Assembly: GCF_001720585.1 (NCBI RefSeq)
Contig: NZ_MABH01000160.1
Coordinates: 1 to 34,223, forward strand
Length of the DNA stretch: 34,223 nucleotides
Direction: 5' to 3'
DNA from: Cereibacter johrii
Lineage (GTDB): Bacteria > Pseudomonadota > Alphaproteobacteria > Rhodobacterales > Rhodobacteraceae
Within the stretch, counting starts at the first letter, position 1; every line of letters starts with the position of its first letter. The translations under genes were made by a program, and so were the position numbers. A model generated the notes under the pieces. The model was not told where the DNA came from and did not search any database. It saw only the letters and a program-made list of their open reading frames with translations. Shown here piece by piece: positions 1 through 7,081 of this stretch.

Positions 1-1242
1 AGGCCGGAGCCCGCTGCGGGCCGCGTGCCCGGCCGCGGCACGGCCCGCGCGGATGCCGAAGACCGCGGCCTCGGTCAGGCCATTGCTGTTCAGCCGTGTG
101 GCGCCGTGCAGCCCCGCGGTGATCTCGCCCGCGGCAAAGAGGCCCGGCACCGCCGTCCGTCCGTCCACGTCGGCCGCCACCCCGCCCATGGCGAAGTGGA
201 CATCGGGCGCGACCTCGACCCGCTCGGTGAAGGGATCGATCCCCACCGCCGCGATGGCGCGCAGGAAGCGTCCCGAGACCTGCGCCACCGCCGCGCGGTC
301 TGTCTCCGACATGTCCACCCAGACGGCATGATGCGGGGTGCCGCGGCCCTCGCTCACCTCGCGGAAGATCGCGCGCGAGAGCACGTCGCGGGTCGAGGCT
401 TCCAGCCGCTCGGGGTCGTAGCGGTGCATGAAGCGCTCGCCCCGCGCGTTCAGGAGCTTCACGCCGGGCTGCGCCATCAGCCCGCCGCCGGTGCTGGTGC
501 CGCGCACCTCGGGCGGCCAGGCGAGCGAGGTGGGGGTGAACTGCACGAACTCGAGATCCGTCAGCACCGCCCCCGCCTTCAGCGCGAGATAATAGCCGCT
601 GCCATCGGCGAGCGCGTGGTTCGAGGTCACGGGGAAGATCCGCCCCATGCCGCCGCAGGCCAGAAGGACCGCGCCCGCCTCGATCTCGAGCCAGCCGTCC
701 GGCCCGTGGCAGAGGAGGCCCGCCGCCGCGCCGCCCGCATCCTTCAGCACCTCGATCGCCGTGGTCTGGCCCAGAAGCGCAATGCCGGCCTCGCTTGCGC
801 GGTCGAGGAGCGTGGTCATCAGCCCGACCGCGCCGCCGCCCTCGCAGCGGATCGAGCGGGCGCGGCTGTGGCCAGGGGCGGGAAAGAGCGCGAGATCCGC
901 GTCCGTGCGGTGGAAGGCCACGCCGAGCGCCTCGAGCCGCCGGATGGCGGGGCCCGCCTCGGCGACGAAGGTCCGGGCGATGTCGTCGAAGACGAGACCG
1001 CGCGCCGTGCGGCGGATGTCGGCCAGATGCAGCTCGGGCGAATCCTCGGGATCGACCCCGGTGACGGCCGCGAGGCCACCGCTGGCAAGCCAGCTGTTGG
1101 CCGACTTGCCGATCTCGCCCTGTGCGACGAGGGTCACGGCAGCCCCGCTCTCGCGGGCGGTGAGGGCGGCGAGAAGGCCCGCGAGGCCCGAGCCCACGAC
1201 GACGACATCGGCGCGCCTGCGCGCCGCTTCGGAAATCTCCAC
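1..1242 (-). CDS. NadB/SdhA-family FAD-dependent oxidoreductase (C-terminus cut by window edge)
   Basis: The first 414 codons are visible; the C-terminus lies left of the window. The family includes L-aspartate oxidase and the succinate dehydrogenase/fumarate reductase flavoproteins, which interconvert saturated and unsaturated dicarboxylates on FAD. Seen: N-terminal dinucleotide-binding GSGLAGLLAA (about residues 16-25), NSWLASGGLAAVTG (the FAD loop typical of NadB), LACGGMGRIFPVTSN, DLEFVQFTPT, then VPGLFAAGEITAGLHGATRL with the conserved Arg before NSNGL. The GTG start at 1242 sits just after GGGAGGAAGAG, and the frame is closed upstream by the PrpF stop codon, so a much longer N-terminus is excluded. 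It is the third gene of the operon after MmgE/PrpD and PrpF, 51 nt behind PrpF. That context suggests oxidation or reduction of a carboxylic-acid intermediate rather than NAD synthesis; the substrate is unknown. Confidence 0.85.
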   Translation of the reverse strand, partial: MEISEAARRRADVVVVGSGLAGLLAALTARESGAAVTLVAQGEIGKSANSWLASGGLAAVTGVDPEDSPELHLADIRRTARGLVFDDIARTFVAEAGPAIRRLEALGVAFHRTDADLALFPAPGHSRARSIRCEGGGAVGLMTTLLDRASEAGIALLGQTTAIEVLKDAGGAAAGLLCHGPDGWLEIEAGAVLLACGGMGRIFPVTSNHALADGSGYYLALKAGAVLTDLEFVQFTPTSLAWPPEVRGTSTGGGLMAQPGVKLLNARGERFMHRYDPERLEASTRDVLSRAIFREVSEGRGTPHHAVWVDMSETDRAAVAQVSGRFLRAIAAVGIDPFTERVEVAPDVHFAMGGVAADVDGRTAVPGLFAAGEITAGLHGATRLNSNGLTEAAVFGIRAGRAAAGHAARSGLRP

Positions 1243-1293
1243 CTCTTCCTCCCTTCTTCGGCCGGCCTCCCCGCCAGCCCGGTTGCCGCGCGC

Positions 1294-2502
1294 CTAGCCC
1301 TCCAGCAGGGCGCGCAGCTCCTCGATCCTGCGCCGTGGCGCAAAAAGCTCGCCCGCCATCAGCAGCCGGGCCGTCCGCTCCACCGCCGCCCGCTCAATCC
1401 GCCAGCCGTCCGCGCCTTCCCGCACATGGGCCGAGACGGTCAGGACGCCCGCCGGATGGCCGAGCCGGGCCCGGTCGCCCTCGGCCCGCGACAGCTCCTG
1501 CACCACGCTGCCGGGCAGGCGCCCCGCCACCGCCGAACAGACGGCGCCGGTGACGGCCAGCGTATTGTGCGGCTTCTGCATGGCAAGCTGGCGCAGGCAG
1601 ACATCCATCTCGTCGGCCGAAACCGGCCCGTCGGGAGCCTGATAGTCCTGCGGCGGGCCCACCATGATGACCCGCGGGATGTTGGGCGAGCGCCGCGCGG
1701 CCTCGTCGGCGCGGTCGACGAGGCCCAGCACTGTGGCGGCCCAGCCGCGGATCGCCTCGAGATCGGCCATGAGCGCCCCGTTGGCGAGGATCTCGGCGGG
1801 GCTCTCGGCCCCGGTCGCGCCGAGCGCCGCGGCCGGCACGAAGACGAAGGGCGTCGCCGCATCGACGAAGGAGACGGGCACCTCGCGGCCCCCGAGCCGC
1901 ACCAAGTCGCGCACCGAGCCCGTGGGCAGGAGCTTCCCGCTCACCGCGCCCGCGCAATCGCCGAAGTCGAGCGCGATGGAGGAGCCGGTGCCGGGCACGC
2001 CCGGAACCCGCGCCTCGCCCTCGATGCAGGGAAAGCCGTCCGCCACGCGGAAGCGGGCGGTCACGATCTGGCACGTGTTGGTGGTATGGATGCGCACCGA
2101 GGTCTCGGGTTCCTGCGGTGCGATCAGGCCGCGGAGGATGGCGAAGGGGCCGACGCCCGCCAGCATGTTGCCGCAGTTGCCGCCCGAGCTGACCATGGGC
2201 CGGTCGATGCCTATCTGCAGGAACGTATAGTCGAGATCGGCCTCGGGATGGGTGGAGCGGCCGACGACGGCCGCCTTGCTGGTCAGGGGATCGGAGCCGC
2301 CGATCCCGTCGATCTGCCGGCGGTCCGGCGAGCCGTAGCAGGCGAGCAGGAGCGCGGCGCGCTCCTGCCGGTCCGCGGGCAGGTCCTCCTCGAGGAAGAA
2401 GGCCCCGCGGCTCGATCCGCCCCTCATGAAGAGGGCGCGGACCGACACCTGCTGCGGATCGCCCGCCTGCCGGGCCGTCCCGGTTGCGGGAACATGCAGC
2501 AT
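1294..2502 (-). CDS. PrpF-family (DUF453) aconitate/oxalomesaconate-type isomerase
   Basis: 402 residues, the normal length for the PrpF family, whose members move a double bond in unsaturated tricarboxylates (2-methylaconitate isomerase PrpF, 4-oxalomesaconate tautomerase). Seen: the family N-terminal signature FMRGGSSRG (residues 25-33), Lys76 in DPLTSKAA and Cys110 in SSGGNCGNM, matching the catalytic Lys and Cys regions of PrpF; the duplicated diaminopimelate-epimerase-like fold is expected. The ATG at 2502 lies 7 nt after the MmgE/PrpD stop, so the two are probably translationally coupled. Pairing with MmgE/PrpD recalls the methylcitrate cycle, but no PrpB, PrpC or AcnD is in the window. 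A role on another aconitate-like acid is therefore equally possible. Family assignment is firm; the substrate is not. Confidence 0.9.
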   Translation of the reverse strand: MLHVPATGTARQAGDPQQVSVRALFMRGGSSRGAFFLEEDLPADRQERAALLLACYGSPDRRQIDGIGGSDPLTSKAAVVGRSTHPEADLDYTFLQIGIDRPMVSSGGNCGNMLAGVGPFAILRGLIAPQEPETSVRIHTTNTCQIVTARFRVADGFPCIEGEARVPGVPGTGSSIALDFGDCAGAVSGKLLPTGSVRDLVRLGGREVPVSFVDAATPFVFVPAAALGATGAESPAEILANGALMADLEAIRGWAATVLGLVDRADEAARRSPNIPRVIMVGPPQDYQAPDGPVSADEMDVCLRQLAMQKPHNTLAVTGAVCSAVAGRLPGSVVQELSRAEGDRARLGHPAGVLTVSAHVREGADGWRIERAAVERTARLLMAGELFAPRRRIEELRALLEG

Positions 2503-2509
2503 GGCCGCC

Positions 2510-3916
2510 TCAGGCCGCCCGGAGGGCGGGCTTGCGGTCGGGCACCACCGTCAGCGCCGGGATCTCGCCCGCATCCGCCTCGGTGTCGAGCGCCATCAGC
2601 CGCCGGCTGATCTCGGCGATCCGCGCCTCGTCGAGCACGAGGCCCGCCGTGCTCATGAACTTCTTCTCGAGCTCCTCGGCCGAGAGCGGGTTCGTGGGCT
2701 CGCCGCGCGGCTCCTCGCTCCGGTGCGAGAGGCTGCGCCCGTCCTTCAGGCCGAGCGTCACCACCGCCTGCCGGCCGCCCACGCCGAACTCGGGCTCGGC
2801 CACCAGCTCGACCCTTGCGGCCAGCTCGTGGATCGCCTGATCGGCATAGCCGTCCCAGTAGTCGCGCAGGCCGTTGCCGCCGCAGGCCAGGGCCAGCGCC
2901 ACGCCGAACTGCGTGCTGCCCATCGCCGCGTTCAGGCTGGGGCAGGGGAACTTCGAGGCCTGCCGGATGGCGAGGCCGCTCATCTTCACCGAGATCGTGT
3001 CGATCTCGGCGAGCGAGACGCCTTCCTCGTGGAAGAGCTGCGCGAGGTCGATGGGGCCGTGCGCATAGCGGCAGGCGGCGTGCGGCTTGAAGCCCACCTC
3101 CATGATGGCGAAGTCCGTGCCGAGGCCGTCGAGCAGGTCCGAGACGCGCACGCTGTCGGTGAAGGCGTTGAAGAAGCCCTCCTTCGACTCGAGCACCTTC
3201 TTCGGGCCGGTGAAGCCGCGATGGGCCATGACGCCCGCGAGCACGCCGTTGAAGGCGCCCTTGCCCGGGCCGAAGGGCTTGGCCATGCAGGGATCGTCGA
3301 GATAGGACTGGATGCCGCTCGACTGCATCGCCGCGAGCCCGATGGCGTTGGCGATCCCTTCCTCGTCGCAGCCGAGGAGCCGCGCCGTGATGACGGCGGC
3401 GCCCATCAGCGAGACGGTCGAGGTGGTGTGATAGCCGCGGTGACGGTGGCCGGGGTTGATGGCCTTGGCCACCCGGATCGCGATCTCGTAGCCGGCCACG
3501 ACGGCCGCCACCACATCCTCGCCCCGGGCGTGGCTGATCTCGGCCGCGGCGAAGGCCGAGGGGATCAGCACCGAGCCCGCCTTGATGAGGCCCGAGCCAT
3601 GGGCATCGTCGAGTTCGACCCCGTGGCCCATCGCGCCGTTGCAGAGCGCCGCGAGCGGCGCCGGCACCTTGTCGCCGTAGCCCACTATCGTGCTCTCGGG
3701 CTTGCCGCCCCATTCCTGCACCAGCTGGGTGATGGCGATGGCGGCCTCGCTGATGGCGGAGGCGGCGATCTGGTTGCCCACGCCGTCGCGGATGATGAGC
3801 TTGGCCTTCTCCTGCACCGGGGCGGGCAGATCCTCGTAGCGCAGGGTCGCGGCCAGCTTGGCAAAGCGGCGCGTCAGACCCTGAAGGTCGCTGGTGTCGC
3901 GGACATGTTCGTTCAT
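2510..3916 (-). CDS. MmgE/PrpD family dehydratase/decarboxylase
   Basis: 468 residues, the usual length for MmgE/PrpD proteins (2-methylcitrate dehydratase, cis-aconitate decarboxylase). Seen: GAMGHGVELDDAH (94-106) with the family His and Asp-Asp pair; GYHTTSTVSLMGAA (161-174), the GxHxT segment; MAKPFGPGKGA (211-221), where most relatives have K-x-x-x-x-G-R-A-A; then RGFTGPKKVLESKEGF. The active-site groups (His98, Asp103/104, His163, Lys213) look intact by position. The start at 3916 has AAGGAAGAG about 4 nt upstream. First gene of the operon prpD-like, prpF-like, flavoprotein; divergent from the CHR pair, with TAGTA-core elements in the shared control region. Without PrpB/PrpC, a methylcitrate cycle cannot be concluded. 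Aconitate- or citrate-like acids are the likely substrates. Confidence 0.9.
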   Translation of the reverse strand: MNEHVRDTSDLQGLTRRFAKLAATLRYEDLPAPVQEKAKLIIRDGVGNQIAASAISEAAIAITQLVQEWGGKPESTIVGYGDKVPAPLAALCNGAMGHGVELDDAHGSGLIKAGSVLIPSAFAAAEISHARGEDVVAAVVAGYEIAIRVAKAINPGHRHRGYHTTSTVSLMGAAVITARLLGCDEEGIANAIGLAAMQSSGIQSYLDDPCMAKPFGPGKGAFNGVLAGVMAHRGFTGPKKVLESKEGFFNAFTDSVRVSDLLDGLGTDFAIMEVGFKPHAACRYAHGPIDLAQLFHEEGVSLAEIDTISVKMSGLAIRQASKFPCPSLNAAMGSTQFGVALALACGGNGLRDYWDGYADQAIHELAARVELVAEPEFGVGGRQAVVTLGLKDGRSLSHRSEEPRGEPTNPLSAEELEKKFMSTAGLVLDEARIAEISRRLMALDTEADAGEIPALTVVPDRKPALRAA

Positions 3917-3986
3917 CGGCTCTTCCTTGGATTCAGAGGCTGCGGGTGATGGTGAGGGGAACGGCGGGCAGGGGTTGCCGGCTTTT

Positions 3987-4008
3987 GATAGTATGTAAAG
4001 CTACTACC
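3987..4008. promoter_or_regulatory. Putative GntR-type operator (TAGTA-N8-TACTA)
   Basis: Inverted repeat TAGTA (3989-3993) and TACTA (4002-4006) inside GATAGTAT...CTACTACC, 71 nt upstream of the MmgE/PrpD start. The same core recurs upstream of the comA-like operon, dgoK and dgoD. Binding by the FCD-type GntR protein at 13513-14271 is inferred, not shown. Confidence 0.55.
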
Positions 4009-4146
4009 AAATAGCGAAGTCTGTCAACGACGCCGCCGGCGGCGGCTTCCGGCCTCATAACCGCTTGATTTAGAGGAACTTATCGCGGATCGACATGTCG
4101 CCGAGCCTCCGCCCCGGCTCCGTCTTGGCCGCGCCTTGCGCGCTTT

Positions 4147-4168
4147 GGTGGTTGCTGATACTACCACC
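4147..4168. promoter_or_regulatory. Putative operator or hairpin upstream of the CHR pair
   Basis: GGTGGT and ACCACC (6-bp arms, 10-nt spacer) enclose TGATACTACC, whose reverse complement GGTAGTATCA carries the TAGTA core seen at the other putative operators. It lies 140 nt before the first CHR start on the plus strand. It may be an operator half-site or a hairpin in the leader. Confidence 0.4.
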
Positions 4169-4278
4169 GGAAAGAATCGGGCGGGGCCGAGACCGACCGG
4201 AGGCCCCCGCTCCGCGCCGACCCTCCGCCCGGCGGATCGGTCTGCCGCCTCCGGTCCGGGACGAAGGAGCCTCTCGGG

Positions 4279-4308
4279 ATGAACACCGTTGCGCAGGGGG
4301 CTGGCTGA
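4279..4308 (+). CDS. Possible 9-codon leader peptide coupled to the CHR gene
   Basis: ATG at 4279 is preceded by AAGGAG at 9-nt spacing, the best ribosome-binding site in this region. It encodes only MNTVAQGAG before TGA, and that stop overlaps the ATG of the CHR gene (TGATG at 4306-4310). Termination-reinitiation coupling would explain the arrangement. It could also be chance, because the CHR start has its own weaker AGGGGG 7 nt upstream. Confidence 0.3.
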   Translation: MNTVAQGAG

Positions 4309-4865
4309 TGGCGGACGATCCTCCGGTCCCCGCCTCGCCGGTCACGCCCCTCCAGCTCTTCGTCGGCTTCGCCACCATCAGCATCGTGGGCTTCGGCGGC
4401 GTGATGCCCTGGGTCCGCTGGCTCGTGGTGGACCGCCGGCGCTGGTGCAGCGCCGAGGAATTCGCCAGCCTCTTTGCGCTCGCGAACTTCCTGCCGGGCG
4501 GGAATGTGCTGGGGGTCTCGGTCATGGTCGGCGGGCGTCTCGCCGGGCGGCGGGGCTCGCTGGCCGCGGTGCTGGGCCTCGTGGCGCCCGCGGCCGTCCT
4601 CGTCTGCCTCCTGGCCGAGCTCTACCGGCGCAACGCCCATCTCGAGGCCGTGCAGGGCATGGTCGAGGGGATGGGTTCGGCCGCGGCAGGCCTCATCGCC
4701 GCCATGGGCCTGCGCATGGTCTGGCCGCTGCGGAAGAGCCCCCGCGCCCTGGTGATCGTGCTGCTCGTGGTGACGGCCGCGGCAGTCCTGCGGCTGCCGC
4801 TGGTCTGGATCCTCGCCACGATGCTGCCCGCCAGCCTGATCGCGGCGCGGCTGACGGAGCGGTAG
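4308..4865 (+). CDS. CHR-family (ChrA-like) membrane transporter, first half
   Basis: 185 residues: one CHR domain of the chromate ion transporter family. Short CHR proteins are encoded as tandem pairs, each equal to half of a long ChrA. Seen: N-terminal LFVGFATISIVGFGG (amphipathic entry plus glycine motif), RRRWCSAEEFASLFALANFL, PGGNVLGVSVMVGGRLAG (the usual PGP is PGG here), then hydrophobic membrane segments to the C-terminus. The open frame extends upstream to 4095, but that stretch is Arg/Pro-rich and unlike the family. The ATG at 4308, followed by MADDPPVPASPVTPLQLFVG, is chosen; AGGGGG is 7 nt upstream. The second half follows 2 nt downstream. Its position opposite an organic-acid operon and near shared operators hints at transport of an organic anion, but chromate export cannot be excluded. 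Confidence 0.82.
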   Translation: MADDPPVPASPVTPLQLFVGFATISIVGFGGVMPWVRWLVVDRRRWCSAEEFASLFALANFLPGGNVLGVSVMVGGRLAGRRGSLAAVLGLVAPAAVLVCLLAELYRRNAHLEAVQGMVEGMGSAAAGLIAAMGLRMVWPLRKSPRALVIVLLVVTAAAVLRLPLVWILATMLPASLIAARLTER

Positions 4866-4867
4866 CG

Positions 4868-5395
4868 ATGGACAATCCGCTCGGCCTTCTCACGCTGAAG
4901 ATCCTGTTCCTCTCCTGCATCGCGGTGGGCGGCTTCATCGCCACGGTGCCCGAGCTGAACCGCTTCGTCGTCCATGTGCAGGGCTGGATGACCGATGGCA
5001 CCTTCGCCACGCTCTTCGCGCTGTCGCAGGCCTCGCCGGGGCCGAACCTCATCGTGGCGACGCTCGTGGGCTGGGAGGTGGCGGGCCTGCCGGGGGCGGC
5101 GCTGGCCACGCTCGCCACCTGCCTGCCGACGCTGTTCGTGGCCTACGCGGCCATGCGCTTCAGGACCCGGCATGGGCAGGCCGGCTGGTTCAGGATGGTG
5201 GAGCGGGCGATCCTGCCGATCGCGGTGGGGCTGATCCTTGCCACCGCGGGGCTCCTCGCGGCCACGACCTCCGGCGCCGAGCCGCGCAGGCTGGCCCTGA
5301 CCGGCGCTGCCGCGCTCTTCCTCCTCGTGACGCGCCGCAGCCCGCTGATCCCGCTGGCCGTCGCCGCAGCGCTGGGCGCGGCCGGTCTGTTGTAG
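4868..5395 (+). CDS. CHR-family (ChrA-like) membrane transporter, second half
   Basis: 175 residues, second CHR domain of the pair. Seen: LKILFLSCIAVGGFIATVPELNRFVV at the start, TDGTFATLFALSQASPGPNL with the family PGP motif, TLVGWEVAGLPGAALATLA, then hydrophobic segments; several membrane helices are expected and no signal peptide is needed. ATG at 4868 is 2 nt after the stop of the first half, so both are almost certainly co-translated and work as a heterodimer. The gene ends converging on the ABC transporter operon, with a strong hairpin between them. Confidence 0.82.
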   Translation: MDNPLGLLTLKILFLSCIAVGGFIATVPELNRFVVHVQGWMTDGTFATLFALSQASPGPNLIVATLVGWEVAGLPGAALATLATCLPTLFVAYAAMRFRTRHGQAGWFRMVERAILPIAVGLILATAGLLAATTSGAEPRRLALTGAAALFLLVTRRSPLIPLAVAAALGAAGLL

Positions 5396-5399
5396 CAGG

Positions 5400-5434
5400 C
5401 AGGGCGGGCGGACATCCGTTCGGATGCCCGTCCC
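5400..5434. terminator. Bidirectional terminator-like hairpin
   Basis: Between the convergent stops at 5395 and 5437. CATCCG (5413-5418), loop TT, CGGATG (5421-5426), flanked by GGGCGGGC and GCCCGTCCC that can extend the stem across a 3-nt bulge. There is no T-tract on either strand, so it is an imperfect intrinsic terminator. Confidence 0.5.
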
Positions 5435-5436
5435 GA

Positions 5437-6264
5437 TCAGCGGCTGCGTTCGATCTTCATCGACCGGTCCACTTCGGCCGAGAGGATGGCCGTCACCTCC
5501 TGCCGATACTGGCCGAGCCGGGGGTCGGCCGGATCGCGCGGGTGGGGCAGGTCGATCTTCACATCGGCCACGATGCGCGAGGGCCGCGCGCCGAGGATCA
5601 GCACCCGGTCGGCCATCAGCGTGGCCTCCTGTACCGAATGGGTCACCATCAGGATCGTCTTGCTGGCCGCGATCCACAGATCCTGCAGATCCTTCATGAC
5701 ATAGTTCTTCGTCTGCACGTCGAGCGCGCCGAAGGGCTCGTCGAGCAGGAGGATGTCGGGCTCGCAGGTCAGCGCGCGCGCGATGGCCACGCGCTGCTTC
5801 ATGCCGCCCGAGAGGGTGGCGGGATAGGCATCCTCGAACCCGCCGAGCCCGGTGAGTCGGATCCATTTCCGCGCGCGCTCCTCGGCCTCGGCGCGGGGCA
5901 GGCCCGCGATCTCGGGGCCGAGCGTGATGTTGCGCAGGACCGTCCGCCAGGGAAAGAGGACGAACTCCTGAAACACGATCCCGCGGTTGGGGCCGGGCTT
6001 CACGATGGGCTCGCCGTCCACCTTCAGCACGCCCGATGTGGTCTTGAGGAAGCCCGCGATCGCATAGAGCATGGTCGACTTGCCGCAGCCCGAGGGGCCG
6101 ATGATCGAGACGAACTCGCGCTCGCGGATGGTGGTGGTGAAATCCTCGACGGCGGTCACGCTGCCGAAGCGGACGCCCGCGCCCTCGGCGGTGATCTTGG
6201 GCCTCGGGGCCGGAACGACCGTCTCGCGTACCGGATGGGCCAGGATGTTCTCAACGTTCGACAT
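5437..6264 (-). CDS. ABC transporter ATPase, NitT/TauT type (SsuB/TauB-like)
   Basis: 275 residues. Cytoplasmic ATPase energising uptake with the two permeases and binding protein encoded just upstream. Seen: Walker A GPSGCGKST (56-64), Q-loop Gln99 in GIVFQEFVLFPWRTV, signature LSGGMKQR (151-158), Walker B ILLLDEPFGALD (171-182), and His209 in VTHSVQEA. FPW after the Q-loop and the overall layout are typical of nitrate/sulfonate/taurine importers. An N-terminal extension of about 25 residues precedes the domain. The start overlaps the end of the permease gene by 14 nt. Last gene of the operon that begins with the comA-like gene; converges on the CHR pair. The substrate cannot be read from the ATPase. 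Confidence 0.93.
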   Translation of the reverse strand: MSNVENILAHPVRETVVPAPRPKITAEGAGVRFGSVTAVEDFTTTIREREFVSIIGPSGCGKSTMLYAIAGFLKTTSGVLKVDGEPIVKPGPNRGIVFQEFVLFPWRTVLRNITLGPEIAGLPRAEAEERARKWIRLTGLGGFEDAYPATLSGGMKQRVAIARALTCEPDILLLDEPFGALDVQTKNYVMKDLQDLWIAASKTILMVTHSVQEATLMADRVLILGARPSRIVADVKIDLPHPRDPADPRLGQYRQEVTAILSAEVDRSMKIERSR

Positions 6265-7081
6265 TGACGCCCCACTTCTCGATGGTCCGTTTCTCGAGGG
6301 CGCCGACGACGCCCCGCTCGATCAAGAGCCCCAGGACGGAGATCGTGAGGATCCCGCCGTAGATGCTCTTCATGTCCATGTATTCCTGCGCGTCGTAGAT
6401 CATGAAGCCGAGCCCGTGCGAGCTGGCCGCCAGCATCTCGGCCGCGATGAGCGCCCGCCAGGCGTAGCCCACGCCGAGCTTCAGCCCGGTGATGAGATAG
6501 GGCAGGATGCCGGGGACGATGACATAGCGCAGCGTCTGGATCCGCGAGGCGCCCATCGAGGCCGCGACCCAGTAGGTCTTGCGGGTCATCATCTCGATGC
6601 CGGTCACGACATTGTAGATGATCTCGAAGCTGGCCGCGATGAAGACGACCGTGATCGTGGTGCGGTTGTCGATGCCGAAGACCAGAAGCAGGATCGGCGT
6701 CCAGGCGAGCGTCGGGATCGGCATGATGGCGCTGATGATCGGCTTGAAGATCGCCCGTCCCCAGCGCGTGAGGCCGATGGCGAGCCCGATCAGCGAGCCG
6801 AGCACCAGCGCGAGCCCCACGCCCGCCAGAAGCCGGTAGAGGCTCAAGGCGATGTCGAGGAGCGTGCCGAAGGGCGGATCGCCGTTCGGCCCGGCCGAGA
6901 CCCAGAGGGAGGCCAGGATCGCCGTGGGCGGCGGGAAGAGGAAGGCGCTGATCGTGCCGGTGCGGGCGGCGATCTCCCAGAGGCCGAAGAGGAGGCCCAG
7001 CGAGACGACCGGCCGGACGAGGGCCATGGGCAAAGCGAAGGGGCGGGCGCGGCGGGGCGCCGCGGCGGTCTCCATCGTCAT
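6251..7081 (-). CDS. ABC transporter permease, NitT/TauT type (second permease)
   Basis: 276 residues of the BPD_transp_1 family. Seen: about six hydrophobic membrane segments, FPPPTAILASLW near the N-terminus (the PxP-x-x-I motif of SsuC/TauC proteins), and the ATPase-contact EAA loop around ASMGASRIQTLRYVIVPGILPY. The ATG at 7081 overlaps the stop of the upstream permease (ATGA), indicating coupling; a second in-frame ATG lies two codons later. It is clearly similar to but distinct from the neighbouring permease (shared features AEMLAA, SxGLGxMI, YMD), so the transporter probably uses a heterodimeric channel instead of the usual TauC/SsuC homodimer. Confidence 0.92.
   Translation of the reverse strand: MTMETAAAPRRARPFALPMALVRPVVSLGLLFGLWEIAARTGTISAFLFPPPTAILASLWVSAGPNGDPPFGTLLDIALSLYRLLAGVGLALVLGSLIGLAIGLTRWGRAIFKPIISAIMPIPTLAWTPILLLVFGIDNRTTITVVFIAASFEIIYNVVTGIEMMTRKTYWVAASMGASRIQTLRYVIVPGILPYLITGLKLGVGYAWRALIAAEMLAASSHGLGFMIYDAQEYMDMKSIYGGILTISVLGLLIERGVVGALEKRTIEKWGVNVER

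Larger units (their letters stand above)
3917..4307. other. Divergent control region between the MmgE/PrpD operon and the CHR pair
   Basis: About 390 bp with no convincing gene except a possible 9-codon leader (4279-4308). It holds an AT-rich island at 3984-4015 in otherwise very GC-rich DNA and three TAGTA-core elements (3989-3993, 4002-4006 as TACTA, 4160-4164 as part of GATACTACC). An inverted repeat GGTGGT/ACCACC (4147-4152 and 4163-4168) overlaps the last one. No clear sigma-70 promoter could be fixed. Confidence 0.6.

Noticed and set aside
2510-3916. Naming the MmgE/PrpD gene prpD and the next gene prpF as a methylcitrate cycle
   Set aside because: No prpB, prpC or acnD in the window; the family is broad and includes aconitate decarboxylase, so the symbols would overstate the evidence.
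25-3949. Very long open frames on the plus strand (861 and 507 codons)
   Set aside because: They lie antisense to the flavoprotein, PrpF and MmgE/PrpD genes, are Arg/Ala/His/Gly-rich, match no family and result from high GC third positions.
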